Below, in pieces: positions 34,631-46,510 of a stretch of 64,000 nt of DNA. Position 1 is the stretch's first letter. Every line of letters begins with the position of its first letter. The position numbers were made by a program, and so were the translations under genes. The notes under the pieces were generated by a model. The model made no database searches, was not told where the DNA came from, and worked only from the letters and a program-made list of their open reading frames with translations. This DNA comes from Azolla caroliniana (lineage: Eukaryota > Polypodiophyta). The stretch is from assembly GCA_043228905.1 (NCBI GenBank), contig JBHGNT010000005.1, forward strand, positions 8,246,001 to 8,310,000, given 5' to 3'.

Positions 34631-34895
34631 TGTCATAAACAAGGTGCCACACGAAGTGTAGGGGGGTTGAACCCATGACCTCCTGGTGAGCAACCTTATC
34701 AGTTAAGCTACATCCATCTATATATTATTGTATTGTATAAGATTCAAGTTATTACATTGTAGGTTAATCGCTAGAACTTTCAAGAAACTCCTAAAGAATG
34801 CATCTTCATGCACTCTCTAAAAGTTTCCTAGCTTACATGCATACCCTCCACATTCTTGTATAAATACTTGAGTGCACCCTGGTGTTGTTCACCTT
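34631..34895 (+). repeat. LTR fragment of the TGTCAT/heat-shock-element family, left half of a palindrome
   Basis: It begins TGTCATAAACAAGG. It then holds a reversed tRNA-like segment (B box complement ggttgaaccc near 34665-34674 and A-box-like region to about 34710), a perfect GAAnnTTCnnGAA site (34774-34786) and a TATA box (tgtataaatac, about 34857-34867). This order matches the LTRs at 59398, 62697 and 63809. It stops at the palindrome centre. Confidence 0.55.
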
Positions 34896-35085
34896 GATTG
34901 TAACCAAGGTGCGCCCGAGTATTTATACAAGAATGTGGAGGTATGCATGTAAGCTAGGAAACTTCTAGAGAGTGCATGAAGATGCATTCTTTAGGAGTTT
35001 CTTGAAAGTTCTAGTGATTAACCTACAATCATCGATGTAATAACTTGAATCTTATACAATACAATAATATATAGATGGTTGTAGC
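34706..35085. repeat. Large inverted repeat, arms of about 175 bp
   Basis: The left arm (34706 to about 34880) and right arm (about 34908-35085) are reverse complements with only scattered mismatches and a few small indels, for example catccatctatatattattg against its complement at 35057-35076. The short spacer centres on accttgattgtaaccaaggt (34891-34910), itself a small hairpin. A transcript would fold into a long, nearly perfect double-stranded hairpin. Confidence 0.9.
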
Positions 35086-35095
35086 TCAATTGGTA
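34903..35095 (-). repeat. LTR fragment of the same family, right half of the palindrome
   Basis: On the minus strand it carries the same tRNA-like A-box part, heat-shock element (34999-35011) and TATA box (about 34919-34929) as the left half, pointing towards it. The outer end is lost where LINE sequence begins at about 35096, so only the inner part of the U3 region remains. Confidence 0.5.
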
Positions 35096-36672
35096 ACCAT
35101 TAGTTAAAATATACAAAAACTCGATCCCTTTCACGGGTAGGCCTTGACTAGACTATCCTATCCTACATAAGAGATCTCACTTATTTATCTTACATTTTCA
35201 CATATGTCTTTAGCCATCCTTTCATACACATCACCTACATTCACTATCCCACATGTAATCTCTTTCACGCTCCTCATTCAACTAATGGGAGGGGGGAACA
35301 ACCATCTGGGTACTTCTACTTCCATTGTATATCTATTCCATTCGTTGTGCCCATCGATGTAGTACACCACCACTTTTGAAAATTCAGTCTCATTAATTTT
35401 GCAGCATCATCAGTACCAACAATCCACTCGTATTGAGCTCTTATTGTAGTTATTAATGTGTGCAAGATTAGCTTAATCGATTCAGCTAGAGGGCATTTGT
35501 GTGTTGAAAATACCCTAGTACACCTTGCTGTCCATATACACCATATGGTAATGGGGGCAAGCAACATCCAAAGATCTCCAAGTTTTTGATTCTGTGCATA
35601 AGCTGTAGGTACCCTGTTGTCAGTGATCAGCCGAACCGTGCCATTCTCCCCTCTATATTTAGCATTGCATGTGCTATCGTATTTTGCCACATCATTCTCA
35701 AGACAGTTCCAGCAAGCATGTCCCCAGTTGAGGATGAAAGAACTAGAGGCATGGCAAAGCAAACGTAGTGCCCTTCCCCATACAACCACTACCTCGTGAC
35801 ATTCCCATAGACAATGGGAAATGTTTTCTATCTATCCACATGCAATACATCTAAGGTCTACATTGGGGCTGTTGTACGTTTTAGGGTTAGGGTTAAGGAC
35901 GACGATGATGATGAATGATAACTATGATGATAGGTAATGAAGATAGACATGGTGATGGAGAGTATGATGGTGAGAGAGATCATATAGAGAAGCATTGCGG
36001 GGTGGGGGGTGGTGCCTAGAATGGCTCCACCCCCCTCCCAAGGGGGTTCAACGTGAGAGAGGGAGAGAGAAGAGAAAAGGTGTCAAAGAGAGAGAGATTA
36101 GAGAGAAATGTTCATTCATCTTTCATTCATTCCCCATAAGGGGTTAAATAGTACAAGAGGGGGTAGATACATAGGGGTGTAAGCCCCATTGAGCATTCAT
36201 ACTGGACACTCACTCACACCTCCTCGTATCCATCCACATGCACACACGTGTGCATGTGTTCACATACGTATAGACTCACAATTACATTTATGCCTCCTAC
36301 ACATACACAACAACATCATGATAACATTCGACCCTCGATCATCACACTTGACTCTCCGTACATCTCGTACGGGGTAACAGGGGCCTTTACCCCACGTCTC
36401 TACCGGCAAGGCTCTATGTGCAATAAGCCATAAACACATCATTATCTTGCGGTCATATTTGTCATGCCATATCATTTTCCAAAATTTATCTAGTCTCATT
36501 TCACTAATGCCCTCCTGTATCCAAAATTTCTTTGCTGCAATCTTGTCGTGTTCTTGTTCTATAATAATTTGCCTCCCAATCTTTGTGTTGTACCTGAAAA
36601 ATTGAACCAACTTTGTCCCATCAGTTCGTCCTTTAGTTCTCCAAAAATACTCATCTTCCACAACCCAAGGGT
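35096..36672 (-). mobile_element. Decayed LINE 3' portion, interrupted by a 489-bp insertion
   Basis: On the minus strand, WLIAHRALPVETW (about 36390-36430) and, after an insertion, CIACG..ENISHCLWECHEVVVW (about 35770-35850) form the zinc-binding region of LINE ORF2. WCIWTARCTRVF and a 157-codon frame (35316-35789) follow. The 3' untranslated part (35096-35320) is closely similar to the fragment at 41176-41419. The poly-A end has been lost against the inverted repeat. Confidence 0.8.
35879..36367. mobile_element. Unclassified 489-bp insertion with 5-bp target duplication
   Basis: It lies within LINE coding sequence, flanked by GTACG at 35874-35878 and 36368-36372. It starts ttttagggttagggttaagg (two telomere-like TTAGGG units) and contains gatgatgat, GA-rich and TG/CA-rich stretches plus the near-palindrome acacacgtgtgcatgtgt. 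No TG..CA ends, reading frame or Pol III boxes are seen. It could be a small non-autonomous element. Confidence 0.45.
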
Positions 36673-38555
36673 TCTAAAGGTTAATATTACCTTTAAAAGA
36701 ATGCTAACAAAAACCTCCATTAGGTAATATTATTACGACAAAAATGATTGGCAAATGGAAAATAAAGGTTGATACTTAAATGTATTTGGATGAACATGCC
36801 ATACTTGCATACCTTCGGATGATTTTATGCCATGTGATTTTAAGCGAGTATGTTCCTTGTTGGCAATGAAGTAGGATACTATTATCGTCCACATGTTGGA
36901 GAAAACAAGATTTTCCGAAAGCAGAGTACACATTGCTAAACGTTCGCGTGTGTTTCTAATGTAAGCTCCCTCTTCCTTGCTAGAACATCCAGTTCGTAAT
37001 TTTAATAGAATAAATGCATTTCTTGAGTGAATTGTTAAAGAGTGAAGGTAAGAAATTGACATAAGGTACAATTGATGACTCAACATAAATGATACATCTA
37101 TTACCTATAAAGTGGTAATAAAATGTCAATCTCGTGCTTCAAAAGGAAATCAAAGGTACACGATTAAAAGTTTTTGGGATGAACATGATGTACTTGTATG
37201 GCCATAGACGATGAAGGAGGACGACACCAAGTGAAGCTTGTTCCTACACAACTTCCTTCGTTATGCCAATCTAAGAAAAATATATGTTCTTCAATACTTT
37301 ATAATATTCACTTTTCATTGGATGCGTTCAATGTAATAAATGACAACACAATCCTACAAATTAGGTTAATTGGAGATGTATATTTATATGTATTTGTTGT
37401 CTAAATAAGAGTTTTCAAACAAGACAGAAATTCTATAAAGAAACACTTATAACAAAATGTTAACATACCCACGAACATGACTAAGAAATATAACAATGTC
37501 ATGATGGTATCTACTTGATTGTAGAGCATAGTTCGTCCCTCTTATATGTGGATGATGAAAGTGACAAGAGAATCAAACATGTATTCACATGGTGCAAAGA
37601 ATCACAAACTCAACACAATAATGTAAAAAATATTTCAAGTTATGAAGACCAACAATTTTTCAAATTAACAAAATGTATCAAGATTATGAAACGAAAATAC
37701 AAAGATGTAGCCTCTAATCGAACTCACATACATGCATACATGATTTGAATCCCCGAGTAATGAGATCGACTCCAAAATACTCAAACCAATTTTGGTAACA
37801 AAAGCGTATTTTCTTTTGTGAGATCTACTCAAGGCCACATCGTAGGCTTGTTCAAATGTGTTTGCATGAGACATTTTGTAACAGAATTTGGTGCCCCAAT
37901 CCCATTCTTCCTAGCGGCATGAATGCCAAATGCTTGAAATGCCAAGTTTCCATGTTTCTTATCTACATCACAAATCCTGTTTCCATGAGCTCAACATGAT
38001 CATGTACAAAAAAGAGAAAGTATCGATCATGTAAAAAGCATTTACTACTAATTAAATACCAATCAACAAGTAATCTGTAAACTTATTTCTTGGAACTAAA
38101 TTCAAAAAAGTTTTTAACGTCATCACTCGATCATGAATTAAGCTGAGAAGATGAACAAGACGAAGAAGAAGAAGAAGAAGAAGGAAAGGAGACTTTCACA
38201 AGGGGCACATATTGATATTACTAAAAACCAAGAAGGATAGATTCAGATTTACCCTTTACGGCGGACGACACTTATGATGCTTTCCCAATCAGAAAAGGCA
38301 AAAAGGCAAGGATATAAAGGGAAATACCACGGTAGCCTCCACAACTGCACTTTTCTTGACATTCTCTCTCCAAATGCCCGCGCGTTTTCACTACGTGCCC
38401 CAAATGAGCATCGGTCGACCGTGTGTGTGAAACGAAGCGAGAGTTAGTTTGGAGTGGAAGTCAAAGTTGCAGCCCAAAATGTTAGTTACAAAATCCCCTC
38501 TTGTTGAAAGAAACTAAAATTTGTCTCTATTTCAATGGGGAAGCTTAACATTCAT

Positions 38556-38605
<50 letters not shown>

Positions 38606-41164
38606 GTATATATAAGAATGTATCTATGGATTCTTGACCTTTGGGTCTTTGGGAGACACAGATACACACACACACATGTATGTACATACATATATACCTG
38701 TACACATCCATACCATACATAGCTATGGGATTTAGCTGTGGTGTTATTTTGTGGGTTGCTAGGTGGGCAGCCTTCTTGTGCCAAATACTGGCTTGTAACC
38801 CTGAAGTGTTGGAAGAAAGAGAGGTATGGGACCTCCTCTGTTGTGCTCCCTTGCGCCTCATGATTCCCTCTCCATCACCATAACCACTCCCTCCAATCTA
38901 TGTATGTATGTATGTTTGTTTGTTTGTGTGATGAGGTACGACGCGTATGCATCCATTCTGCTCCCCCATTCATTTGAATGAATGGAATGATTTCTCCTAT
39001 TTCTAGTTGTTTGATTTGTATTTTGTAATCTTTTCAAAGATATTGAAAACAAATCTATTCGGGATACCGCCCCTCGGCAGAGGATCGGATCGAGCCCAAA
39101 ATATATGTTTATATGTTGGTGTTGTCATCCGACCTCGATGCAGGCATTGGTAGTGTTACACAGGTCAAACTCTCCCGAAAATAATCCGGTGAGCTGAATG
39201 GAAAATTCTCCTGGATTTCATGTACTTTTGCTTATGATATGGAAGAGCCTCTCTCATTCTCCATGTGCCGTGCCTTTTCCTGAGGCCTCTGGATGTCTGA
39301 AAGGAGTCAATTTTGCCCAAATTTGTGTTCATCTCTAGTAGTACATCTTTCGCACTGCAATGCCGGCTGTTTTTGGGCTAAATCTGAAGTATCTCGGAAT
39401 GTAATGTCTGCCATATTCCCCTGTTTCTGTCAGTTAAAATGACAAGGAGATTAAATGACATGTCTGATCCGTAAAAACACGGTGTCTGGATGTGACCTCG
39501 GGGTAATTTTACCAAGATTTGAGTTTTTATGGTACATGCAAGAGTACTCAAACTTAGATCAATGAAGGCCAGTTCTCCATTTTGCGCAGACGGGTTTTCA
39601 ATGTTCGAGTAAGGCATCTTCCTTCTTTCTCTTTTGTGACGTGCAGTATATTCTCCAACATGCCATTTCATAAACTATTTCTGGATGACCTGGACACAGG
39701 TGGATGAAGAAAAATTGCTTGACATGAGAAAGCCCTTGTCAAAGAATATTTGTGTTTTGTTGGTTGTAAAAAGCAATAAGAATGATGAAATATATGGTTG
39801 TCTTGATGCTAAGGAGGATCGGGACCAAATGGTATTAATGGGCAAGGGTATAGAAAGGAGAGATCAGCCTGTTGAACATGGAAATGATGCTGACTGCCAT
39901 TACTTGATGCCATTTGCACCCTCGACATGAGCTTGACCTAGTGCAACTTGATCATAAGTAGTAAAGAAACCAGGATTCGTTGAATAATATGCAGGATGTG
40001 AGCAAACCCAAAGAGGAGGGGAGAAGAATGTTAATGCCCAAATAGCCTTCCTTGCAAAGGGAAGGCAAGCCTTATCATAATCAATCAATCATGGATGTAA
40101 TGGGTTTTAAAAATCCAAGCTTTGAATTTTAACTTCACACATGGATTCAAGTCATTGAATGTGTGCAAAGCTTCAGTCATGGGACTAATTTCTTGGGCTA
40201 CTCTCATTTATTGATGCAATTGATACTTAATGCCACCCTGTGTGTTCCAAATTAAAGTGGCGCATTGCTCCAATAATATTCTTTTTTGTGACAAATTATT
40301 GCTGCATCTGGAAGGCTTGTTGTTTAAAATCCACCACAAGTACATTGGTTTTGATTTGATTCACATTTTCCTCTGAGTTTATTGGATGCTTCTTTTGGTT
40401 CTTCACTTGCAGCCACATGTGAATGATATGGGATGCTTACTACATTGTGTTTTGACTATTTGGAAAGAGCAATAAGCCATTCAAGATGATTCACAACACG
40501 AGTATTCTGAGTTGGGAGTGTAGAATGTTAAAGATTTGTGAACATACAATACGATTTCCGTTTAGATATCTTGGTTTTCTTGAACTTAATTCATAACACT
40601 TGTACTCAAATATTGTCTATGCTGTAGTAAAAGTAGTGTTTGCCATTGGAAATCGATAAAATACAAGAGTTTACCTCAAATTGTGTTGTAATGGATTATT
40701 ATTGGTTGGATTTCTTTATGCAAGTCAAGCAATAAACAAGAGGGTACACGTCTCTTGAAATTTATGATTTCTGAAACATGAATGCACCCTTCTTCGATGT
40801 GGAAAGCACATAGCACCACATATAACCAAAGGAATGTGGGGAAGAGTGTGACAACCATAATTTCATTGCTATAAAGGAAATACACAGCCATTCAAATGAC
40901 TGAAAATGAGCTTTACTGATTGAGCTGTCTTTATATAAGGAATTACACAATGTGATGCCCAAGCAAAAGAATAGCTGGATCTCAAATTTGTACAAAATTA
41001 AAAAATAAGATTAATCTTATTGAAGAAGTTATTAGTATACACTATTAGGTATTGGCAAACATATTTAGTGGTTCAAGACCAGCCATTAAGTTCAAGTGTC
41101 TCCAAGAGACATGGGTGTGCTTACAAGCAAGAGATAGAAGCTCGGATGTGGCTTGTAGACATGA
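36673..41164. other. Intergenic, no gene recognised
   Basis: AT-rich sequence with short frames only. The stretch 38330-40090 is less AT-rich and has frames of up to 97 codons on both strands (39378-39671 minus, 39685-39930 plus), but none shows a family signature. A GAA tract lies at about 38161-38184 and a TG/TA tract at 38559-38612. Confidence 0.5.
38559..38612. repeat. (TG)n(TA)n(TGTA)n microsatellite
   Basis: A run of TG, then TA, then TGTA units. Shadow frames rich in Tyr, Ile, His and Thr on both strands come from it. Confidence 0.9.
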
Positions 41165-41175
41165 TAAATGAACTC

Positions 41176-41419
41176 TTTTTCTTTTTCTTTTTTTTTCCCA
41201 AAAAAGAATATACTCCATTAGTTAAAATATACACAACTCCGATCCCTTTCTCGGGTAGGCCTTGCCTAAACTATCCTATCATTCATGAGTGATCTCACTT
41301 GTTTATCTCCTGTCACACACATCACTGGCATTCAATATTTCACATGACATCTCATTCATGCCCCTCTTTCAACTAATGGGAGGGGGGAACAACCATCTAG
41401 GTACTACATACTGCCATCG
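41176..41419 (-). mobile_element. Very short 5'-truncated LINE 3' end with target duplication
   Basis: This 244-bp insertion is flanked by the direct repeat TAAATGAACTC at 41165-41175 and 41420-41430. The T-rich left end (41176-41197) is the poly-A tail of a minus-strand LINE. The body (ccattagttaaaatatac ... gggaggggggaacaaccatct) matches the 3' untranslated part of the LINE at 35096-35320. Confidence 0.9.
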
Positions 41420-41430
41420 TAAATGAACTC

Positions 41431-43905
41431 CTATTACCTAGCAAAGGAAACAAAGGAAGTGTTTAATTTTGTGAAAATTAGGGAAGATGGTTATCCTTTT
41501 GATTTAATTACTTTTTTGCAACTTGTATGCACTATCTACGTGATCACTGCTAAAGTCTAATAAGATGAAGAATGCTATGGAAGTTACCAAGAGTACCCTT
41601 GGCCAACACGTAGCCCATTTAGTTCCTTTTCCCTTAATTTAGTGCTCAAAAACCTCCTTTTTCATCAATTCTTTAAAGCACATACGTATATCAAATTAAC
41701 CATGATATCAAGTTATGGAAATTACACATCAAAAAAATCATGGGAAATATACATAGAGAATTAATCATGGGAAGTGAACATGCATTAATCCATAATGGGG
41801 AAATAAATACGGCTTCTAAATAGGAGGTAATTAACGTGCCGTAAGAGAAAAGGAAGTCTAATTTCTCCTCAATTGTTTAAGAGCTTCAACAGCCTTGATA
41901 AACAAAAGGGAGAATGTCGGTGCTGAATTCAAGGAGAAAGTAGCTTTTTGGGTTACGTTTCGGCTACGGATATATTTTGATATCATTGAAAATATGAGGA
42001 CATTGTTGATATGACCCTATAAGTGATGGGCCCTCTTGTTATTTTCCCTTCAAAAGAATGCCTCAATGCATGAGCACAATGAGATCATCGGAATGTGTGA
42101 TAATCTCAACATTTCAAGAATCTTAATCTCTGCCTCTCTCTCTCTCTCTCTCTCTCTCTCTAGTTGTGCTTGTAATGAGCTCACCATATTGATAAACTAT
42201 TAGGCCATCAATGCAATAGCATGGTTCAAACATTTTTTTTATACGCATTTTTTGCCAAACCACCATGTATTACTTCTCTTGAATGTGTACAGTGTACACC
42301 TCTCTCTCTCTCTCTCTCTCTTCCTCTCTACAATGGCGACAAGAATCTGAATTTTGATGATAGTGAGTGGGTTTTCAAGACTTTCAATCTTCGTAGGCAA
42401 CTAATTCTAAGCTTGTGCTTTAACCTAGAATCATATATTTCATGAAGACCCAAGAGGACGAAATGCATGGCATGTATCTCCGAAAATGAAGTTTGTGTTA
42501 GGAAGATATTGTGCCTCACAACATGCAATGAGTGCATGACATAGCTTAAACGATATCCAAGCAAGAAACATGCAAAAAGAAGCAAAACAAACATGATATG
42601 AGGCACATACACATTGTATGACACACACAACCTTTAAAGCCTCCATAAATGTAGTGGTACCAAATCACATGAGCTAAATCTTGCGGTCATCAATCACCCT
42701 ATGTTACCTTGGCACTACCATATAAGGACAAATGAATCAAAGGAAAATGAATTCTTGGGCATCATTATTGTTTCATCTCTCCAAACATCTCTAAAATCTG
42801 GATATATTTCAATATATATAATTAGTGATCGCCGATAACTATTTATCTGAAGTCAATTATTATGCCACAAACCTTCATTGCACTAAACGGGTTCTGAAAG
42901 AGCACACCACAAACAATGTTATGTTTCCTCCCCCCAAACATTTGATTATTTTGCTACATTGCTGTTCTCGATGTGTGTAATGCATCGATTCTCACCAAAG
43001 TACTATTATCTTATCCATCTTGTAAAGGGAACAAAATTATTACTAGGGCACGATGTTTGTATTATGTTGTAATTCTATCACCAAAGGATTGTTTTCTTAC
43101 CCATTCTTTATAATGAAGTAAACAAAATTACAAGAGTGGCACACAAAAAATGCTTGGTATTAAACATCAACATCAAACTTTATATATACATATATGTATA
43201 TATGTATACCTCATAAACAGCTTTTCCACCATTAGCTAGGCCCAAGTGACATAAAAGTATATTATATGAAGAGATAGATCCAAGATAGAATGAATGCACA
43301 CGATCTTTCGAAACTCTTTCGTGCATTATAACAAGCTAAGCTGAATACATCGATATTCCCGCAGTTTGAAGTGAACACTTTGTATCTGAAAGTGCCATTG
43401 AAAGTGCCATTGAGACAATCTGTGATGTGCATGTAAATGCAGTTATACCTGATTTCTGTGTGTTAAACTAAGTCATATACTAAACTAATAAGAAAAAAAA
43501 AACCCTAACATTCTTAGTACAAACCCATAAATACATATTAATGCCATATACCGGTAAATATTGCCGCGCATCCCAGCAAGGAAAATATTGACAAAAAAAT
43601 CTCGTAGCTCAGTTTTACCCACATGTTGGCTGATATGCACTCATTCATATATACATACATACAGAAATTTGGACTTCAAATGGAGAACTAATGGTTGGCA
43701 AATGTATACACAATCTTCTTATGATAACATTTTTTCATCATCTAGATGATAAGAAGGAATATAATATTTTTTTTTTAAGGATAAGAAAAAACTAAAACTA
43801 TAAGCATGTCACTCTAATTTCTCTTCCTATCTCTCTCTCTCTCTCTCTCTCTCTCTAAACCTGTGTCTTTCTCCCTGGAGAAATTCCTGGTTGTATAGAT
43901 GTTTG
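41431..43905. other. Intergenic downstream of the ERF gene
   Basis: CT tracts lie at about 42132-42161, 42300-42321 and 43831-43856. A tatatacatatatgtatata near-palindrome lies at about 43181-43207. The CT run at 43831-43856 falls just past the ERF stop and may be in its 3' untranslated region. No gene recognised. Confidence 0.6.
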
Positions 43906-45255
43906 TTACCTGGTATTAAGGTTAACCGGATGATTTGGTGACAAAAAAGTTGGCTCCCTGGCCACAAAATTGATGTATAAATGCTGTTGCGCTTGTCGAT
44001 TTTCTTCATGTTCTGTAATGATGACAAGGTTCTGCGGCTTCTCCTCTCGGCGTTCATCCTCGTCCTCGAAGGGAGCAACCTCATTCAAATTGAGATCCCG
44101 GGGTACAAAGTGTTTGCCATGGCCGGACATTATGGAGCTCGAAAGGGAATCGGCCATGTCTGATGATGTGTGGGATGGGCCGACACCACTATTGTTGGCA
44201 TCATGGATCCTGACCATACCACCGCCAATGTCCGCCTTACATAGCCCATCCCTCGGGTACCCATCTGTATCACTGCCCATCAGGGACTTCTGTGTCACAT
44301 CCATATTGCCCTTGCTATTAGACTTATCTATGCCATCATCCATACGGCCCATGTGGGGCTTATGCAGCCCATCCATGCAGGTCTTATGTAGCCCATCCAT
44401 ATCCATACCGCTCATGTGGGTCTTATGTAGCCCATCCATATCCATACCACTCATGTGAGTCTTATGTAGCCCATCCATATCCATACCACTCATGTGAGTC
44501 TTCTTATGTAGCCCATCCATGCCATCCATGCTGGCCTTATGTGAACCATCCTTATGATCCACGTTGGCCATTTGTAGCCCATCCTCCTCACTCATATTGG
44601 AACTTTGGCAACCGCCCAAATCATCCCTGTTAGGCTTATCTACACTGATCCTGCTATCCTTATGTGGCCTGCACATATCATCACCATTGGTAGCTGCTGC
44701 TGCAGATTGGCTGAAAGTGGCAGAATCTTGAGGAATCGATACCCGGAGAGCATCGGATTTCGTGGGAGCAGATCTAGGCGGCAGATTGGAGGGCATGGCA
44801 AGGGGCTTTTCGGCGGCGGCCGATTGGAGGGACTTGTCGGCTGCCAATCCGACAGCGATGGCTTTTTTCTGGACGGACCGGGGAGACAGGTTGGGGGGGT
44901 CTTCCTGAGGAATTAGGGTTGGGAAATTGAGGGTGACCAGGGGGCCTCGGAGGCAGTATAGGGCCATGTCGTAGGCTTGGGCGGCAGCCTCGGGGGTGGA
45001 GTAGGAGCCGAGCCAGATGCGGGACCGTTTCTTGGGTTGCCGAATCTCTGACACCCATTTGCCCCAGCTGCGCATGCGGACACCGCGGAAGGGCTTGCAG
45101 GGGGAGGAGGAAGGAGCAGGGCCAGGGCCAGTCGAGGGGGCATGAGAAGAGGATTTGGAAGAAGAAGAAGAAGAAGAAGAAGAAGAAGGGATGGGGTTTG
45201 CAGGGTGGGGAGGTTCGGAGGAGGAAGAGTTGAAGACTAGGCTCTGTGAGGCCAT
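43906..45255 (-). CDS. AP2/ERF transcription factor, DREB-like, with EAR motif and internal peptide repeat
   Basis: This intronless frame encodes 449 residues, a nuclear DNA-binding regulator. A Ser-rich N-terminus (residues 10-50) precedes one AP2 domain at about residues 56-112: [36 protein letters not shown] and the LNFP end. This form is closest to the DREB A-5/group II branch. Residues 387-395, DLNLNEVAP, fit both the LxLxL and DLNxxP forms of the EAR repression motif, so the protein probably represses its targets. Between them is a His/Met/Asp-rich stretch in which [13 protein letters not shown] units repeat in tandem. The protein is about twice as long as typical A-5 members. The ATG at 45255 gives the complete Ser-rich N-terminus. 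Its DNA targets are inferred from the family only (DRE/GCC-type boxes). Confidence 0.93.
   Translation of the reverse strand: MASQSLVFNSSSSEPPHPANPIPSSSSSSSSSSKSSSHAPSTGPGPAPSSSPCKPFRGVRMRSWGKWVSEIRQPKKRSRIWLGSYSTPEAAAQAYDMALYCLRGPLVTLNFPTLIPQEDPPNLSPRSVQKKAIAVGLAADKSLQSAAAEKPLAMPSNLPPRSAPTKSDALRVSIPQDSATFSQSAAAATNGDDMCRPHKDSRISVDKPNRDDLGGCQSSNMSEEDGLQMANVDHKDGSHKASMDGMDGLHKKTHMSGMDMDGLHKTHMSGMDMDGLHKTHMSGMDMDGLHKTCMDGLHKPHMGRMDDGIDKSNSKGNMDVTQKSLMGSDTDGYPRDGLCKADIGGGMVRIHDANNSGVGPSHTSSDMADSLSSSIMSGHGKHFVPRDLNLNEVAPFEDEDERREEKPQNLVIITEHEENRQAQQHLYINFVAREPTFLSPNHPVNLNTR
44345..44540 (-). repeat. In-frame 39-bp coding minisatellite in the ERF gene
   Basis: Units of 39 bp (13 residues, [13 protein letters not shown]) occur about three times nearly identically, with shortened or diverged units on both sides ([30 protein letters not shown]). 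All length changes keep the frame. Confidence 0.9.
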
Positions 45256-45540
45256 ATGGGGGTTGGTTCTGGTGATGCCTGTGGCTATGAATATATGGCT
45301 ATGGCTATGGCAGTCTGTGTGTGTGTGTGTGTGTGGGTGTTATGCCTCTGCGTTGGGAAGCAGGGGAGCGAAGGAGAGGTACTCTTTCTCTGGAACAGGG
45401 GAGGTAGAGAGAGAGAGAGAGAGAGAAAAGCAGACACAGAGACACAAATAAAGAAGAGAAAGAAGAGAGAGAATGTGTGTGTGTGAGAGAGAGAGAGAGT
45501 GAGGGAGGAGGCGCCGACAAAAAGGAATTAAGAGGAGGGC

Positions 45541-45830
45541 CGACACGTCATCGCATCGAACATCCACATCACCCTCCACACCAGCCTCTCCTGCCCCTCC
45601 ACGTCAGCCCCCTCTCCGCGTCAGCCCTGCACCTCCGTCAGCTGGGATGGCCGCCCACGTCATCCCCTCTTCTTTCTCGCTTTGAACTCCCGCCACGTCA
45701 CGCTGCCTCATGGGCGTGCGTCAGCCGCCGCCCCGAGGCTCTTTTTTTTTCCATGCCACCTCAGCTGTTTTCCCTCCCGCCACGTCATCGCAACTCCTAC
45801 CCAATCGCCGCTCTCCACGTGGATCGCTGC
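45541..45830 (-). promoter_or_regulatory. Cluster of ACGT-core (bZIP-type) sites upstream of the ERF gene
   Basis: Within about 290 bp, 290-570 bp upstream of the ERF start codon, the sequence CACGTCA occurs at about 45544, 45600, 45657, 45694 and 45780, and a CCACGTGG G-box at about 45817. GCGTCAGC-like variants lie between them. TGACGTGG/CACGTG are known bZIP (and G-box bHLH) sites, including ABA-response elements. The patch is GC-rich in an AT-rich region. Function is inferred. Confidence 0.55.
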
Positions 45831-46064
45831 TCCCCCACCCCCCAATTCCACGCCCTTTCTTTTCTTTTCTTTATATATTTAATTAATGTTCGGCTCAAAA
45901 AATCATTTTCTTTTTCCTTTTCTCTTATATATTATACATATGTATATTCGTTTTGTTTTTTTCGGTTGAAGAAATTCTCTTTGGCACTAAAATCATGCCC
46001 CGCATTTCCAACATAAATTAGATACGTGCCTTTTCTTCTCTCTCTCTTTCTCATAGCAATGGGC

Positions 46065-46505
46065 ACGGTTTCGGCTCAAACCGAACCGAACCGTTAAGCC
46101 ATGGCTTAACGGTTTATTGGTTCAAAGATAAATAAACCGTTTGGTTTGGTTTCAAATATTATGATCCGGTTTGGTTTCGGTTCGGTTCGGTTCGGTTTTG
46201 AATTTCATGGTTTAATAGTTTAGCGGCTTATCGGTTTATCGATTTCGGTTCGGTTTGGTTTTGAAATTCATGGTTTAGCGGTTTCGGCTTATGTGGTTTG
46301 GTTTAAAGATTTAAAGGCTTATAGGTTTATAGGTTTATAGGTTTGGTTTGGTTTTGATTTATGATAAACCGATTTGGTTTGGTTCTAAATTTTTCATAAA
46401 CGGTTCTTCTCTAAATGGTTCGGTTTAAATGGCTTCATAAAATTTAAATAGTTTGGTTGGTTTTTAATATAAATAAATGGTTTGGTTTGGTTTCAAGGCC
46501 AAGAA
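46065..46505. repeat. Degenerate CGGTTTGGTTT / AAACCGAACC repeat
   Basis: Short units such as ggtttggtttcggttcggtt recur for over 400 bp, with inverted pairs at the left edge (aaccgttaagcc / ggcttaacggtt near 46091-46114). A known type of low-complexity plant repeat; not coding. Confidence 0.85.
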
Positions 46506-46510
46506 ACCGA

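Noticed and set aside
35880-35900. Telomere or chromosome end
   Set aside because: Only two TTAGGG-like units are present, inside a LINE and far from any array.
39378-39930. Possible gene at 39.4-39.9 kb
   Set aside because: Frames of 97 and 81 codons on opposite strands show no recognisable domain, splice support or repeat of known proteins.
43970-44458. 162-codon plus-strand frame opposite the ERF gene
   Set aside because: It is the antisense shadow of the ERF tandem repeat and has no domain of its own.
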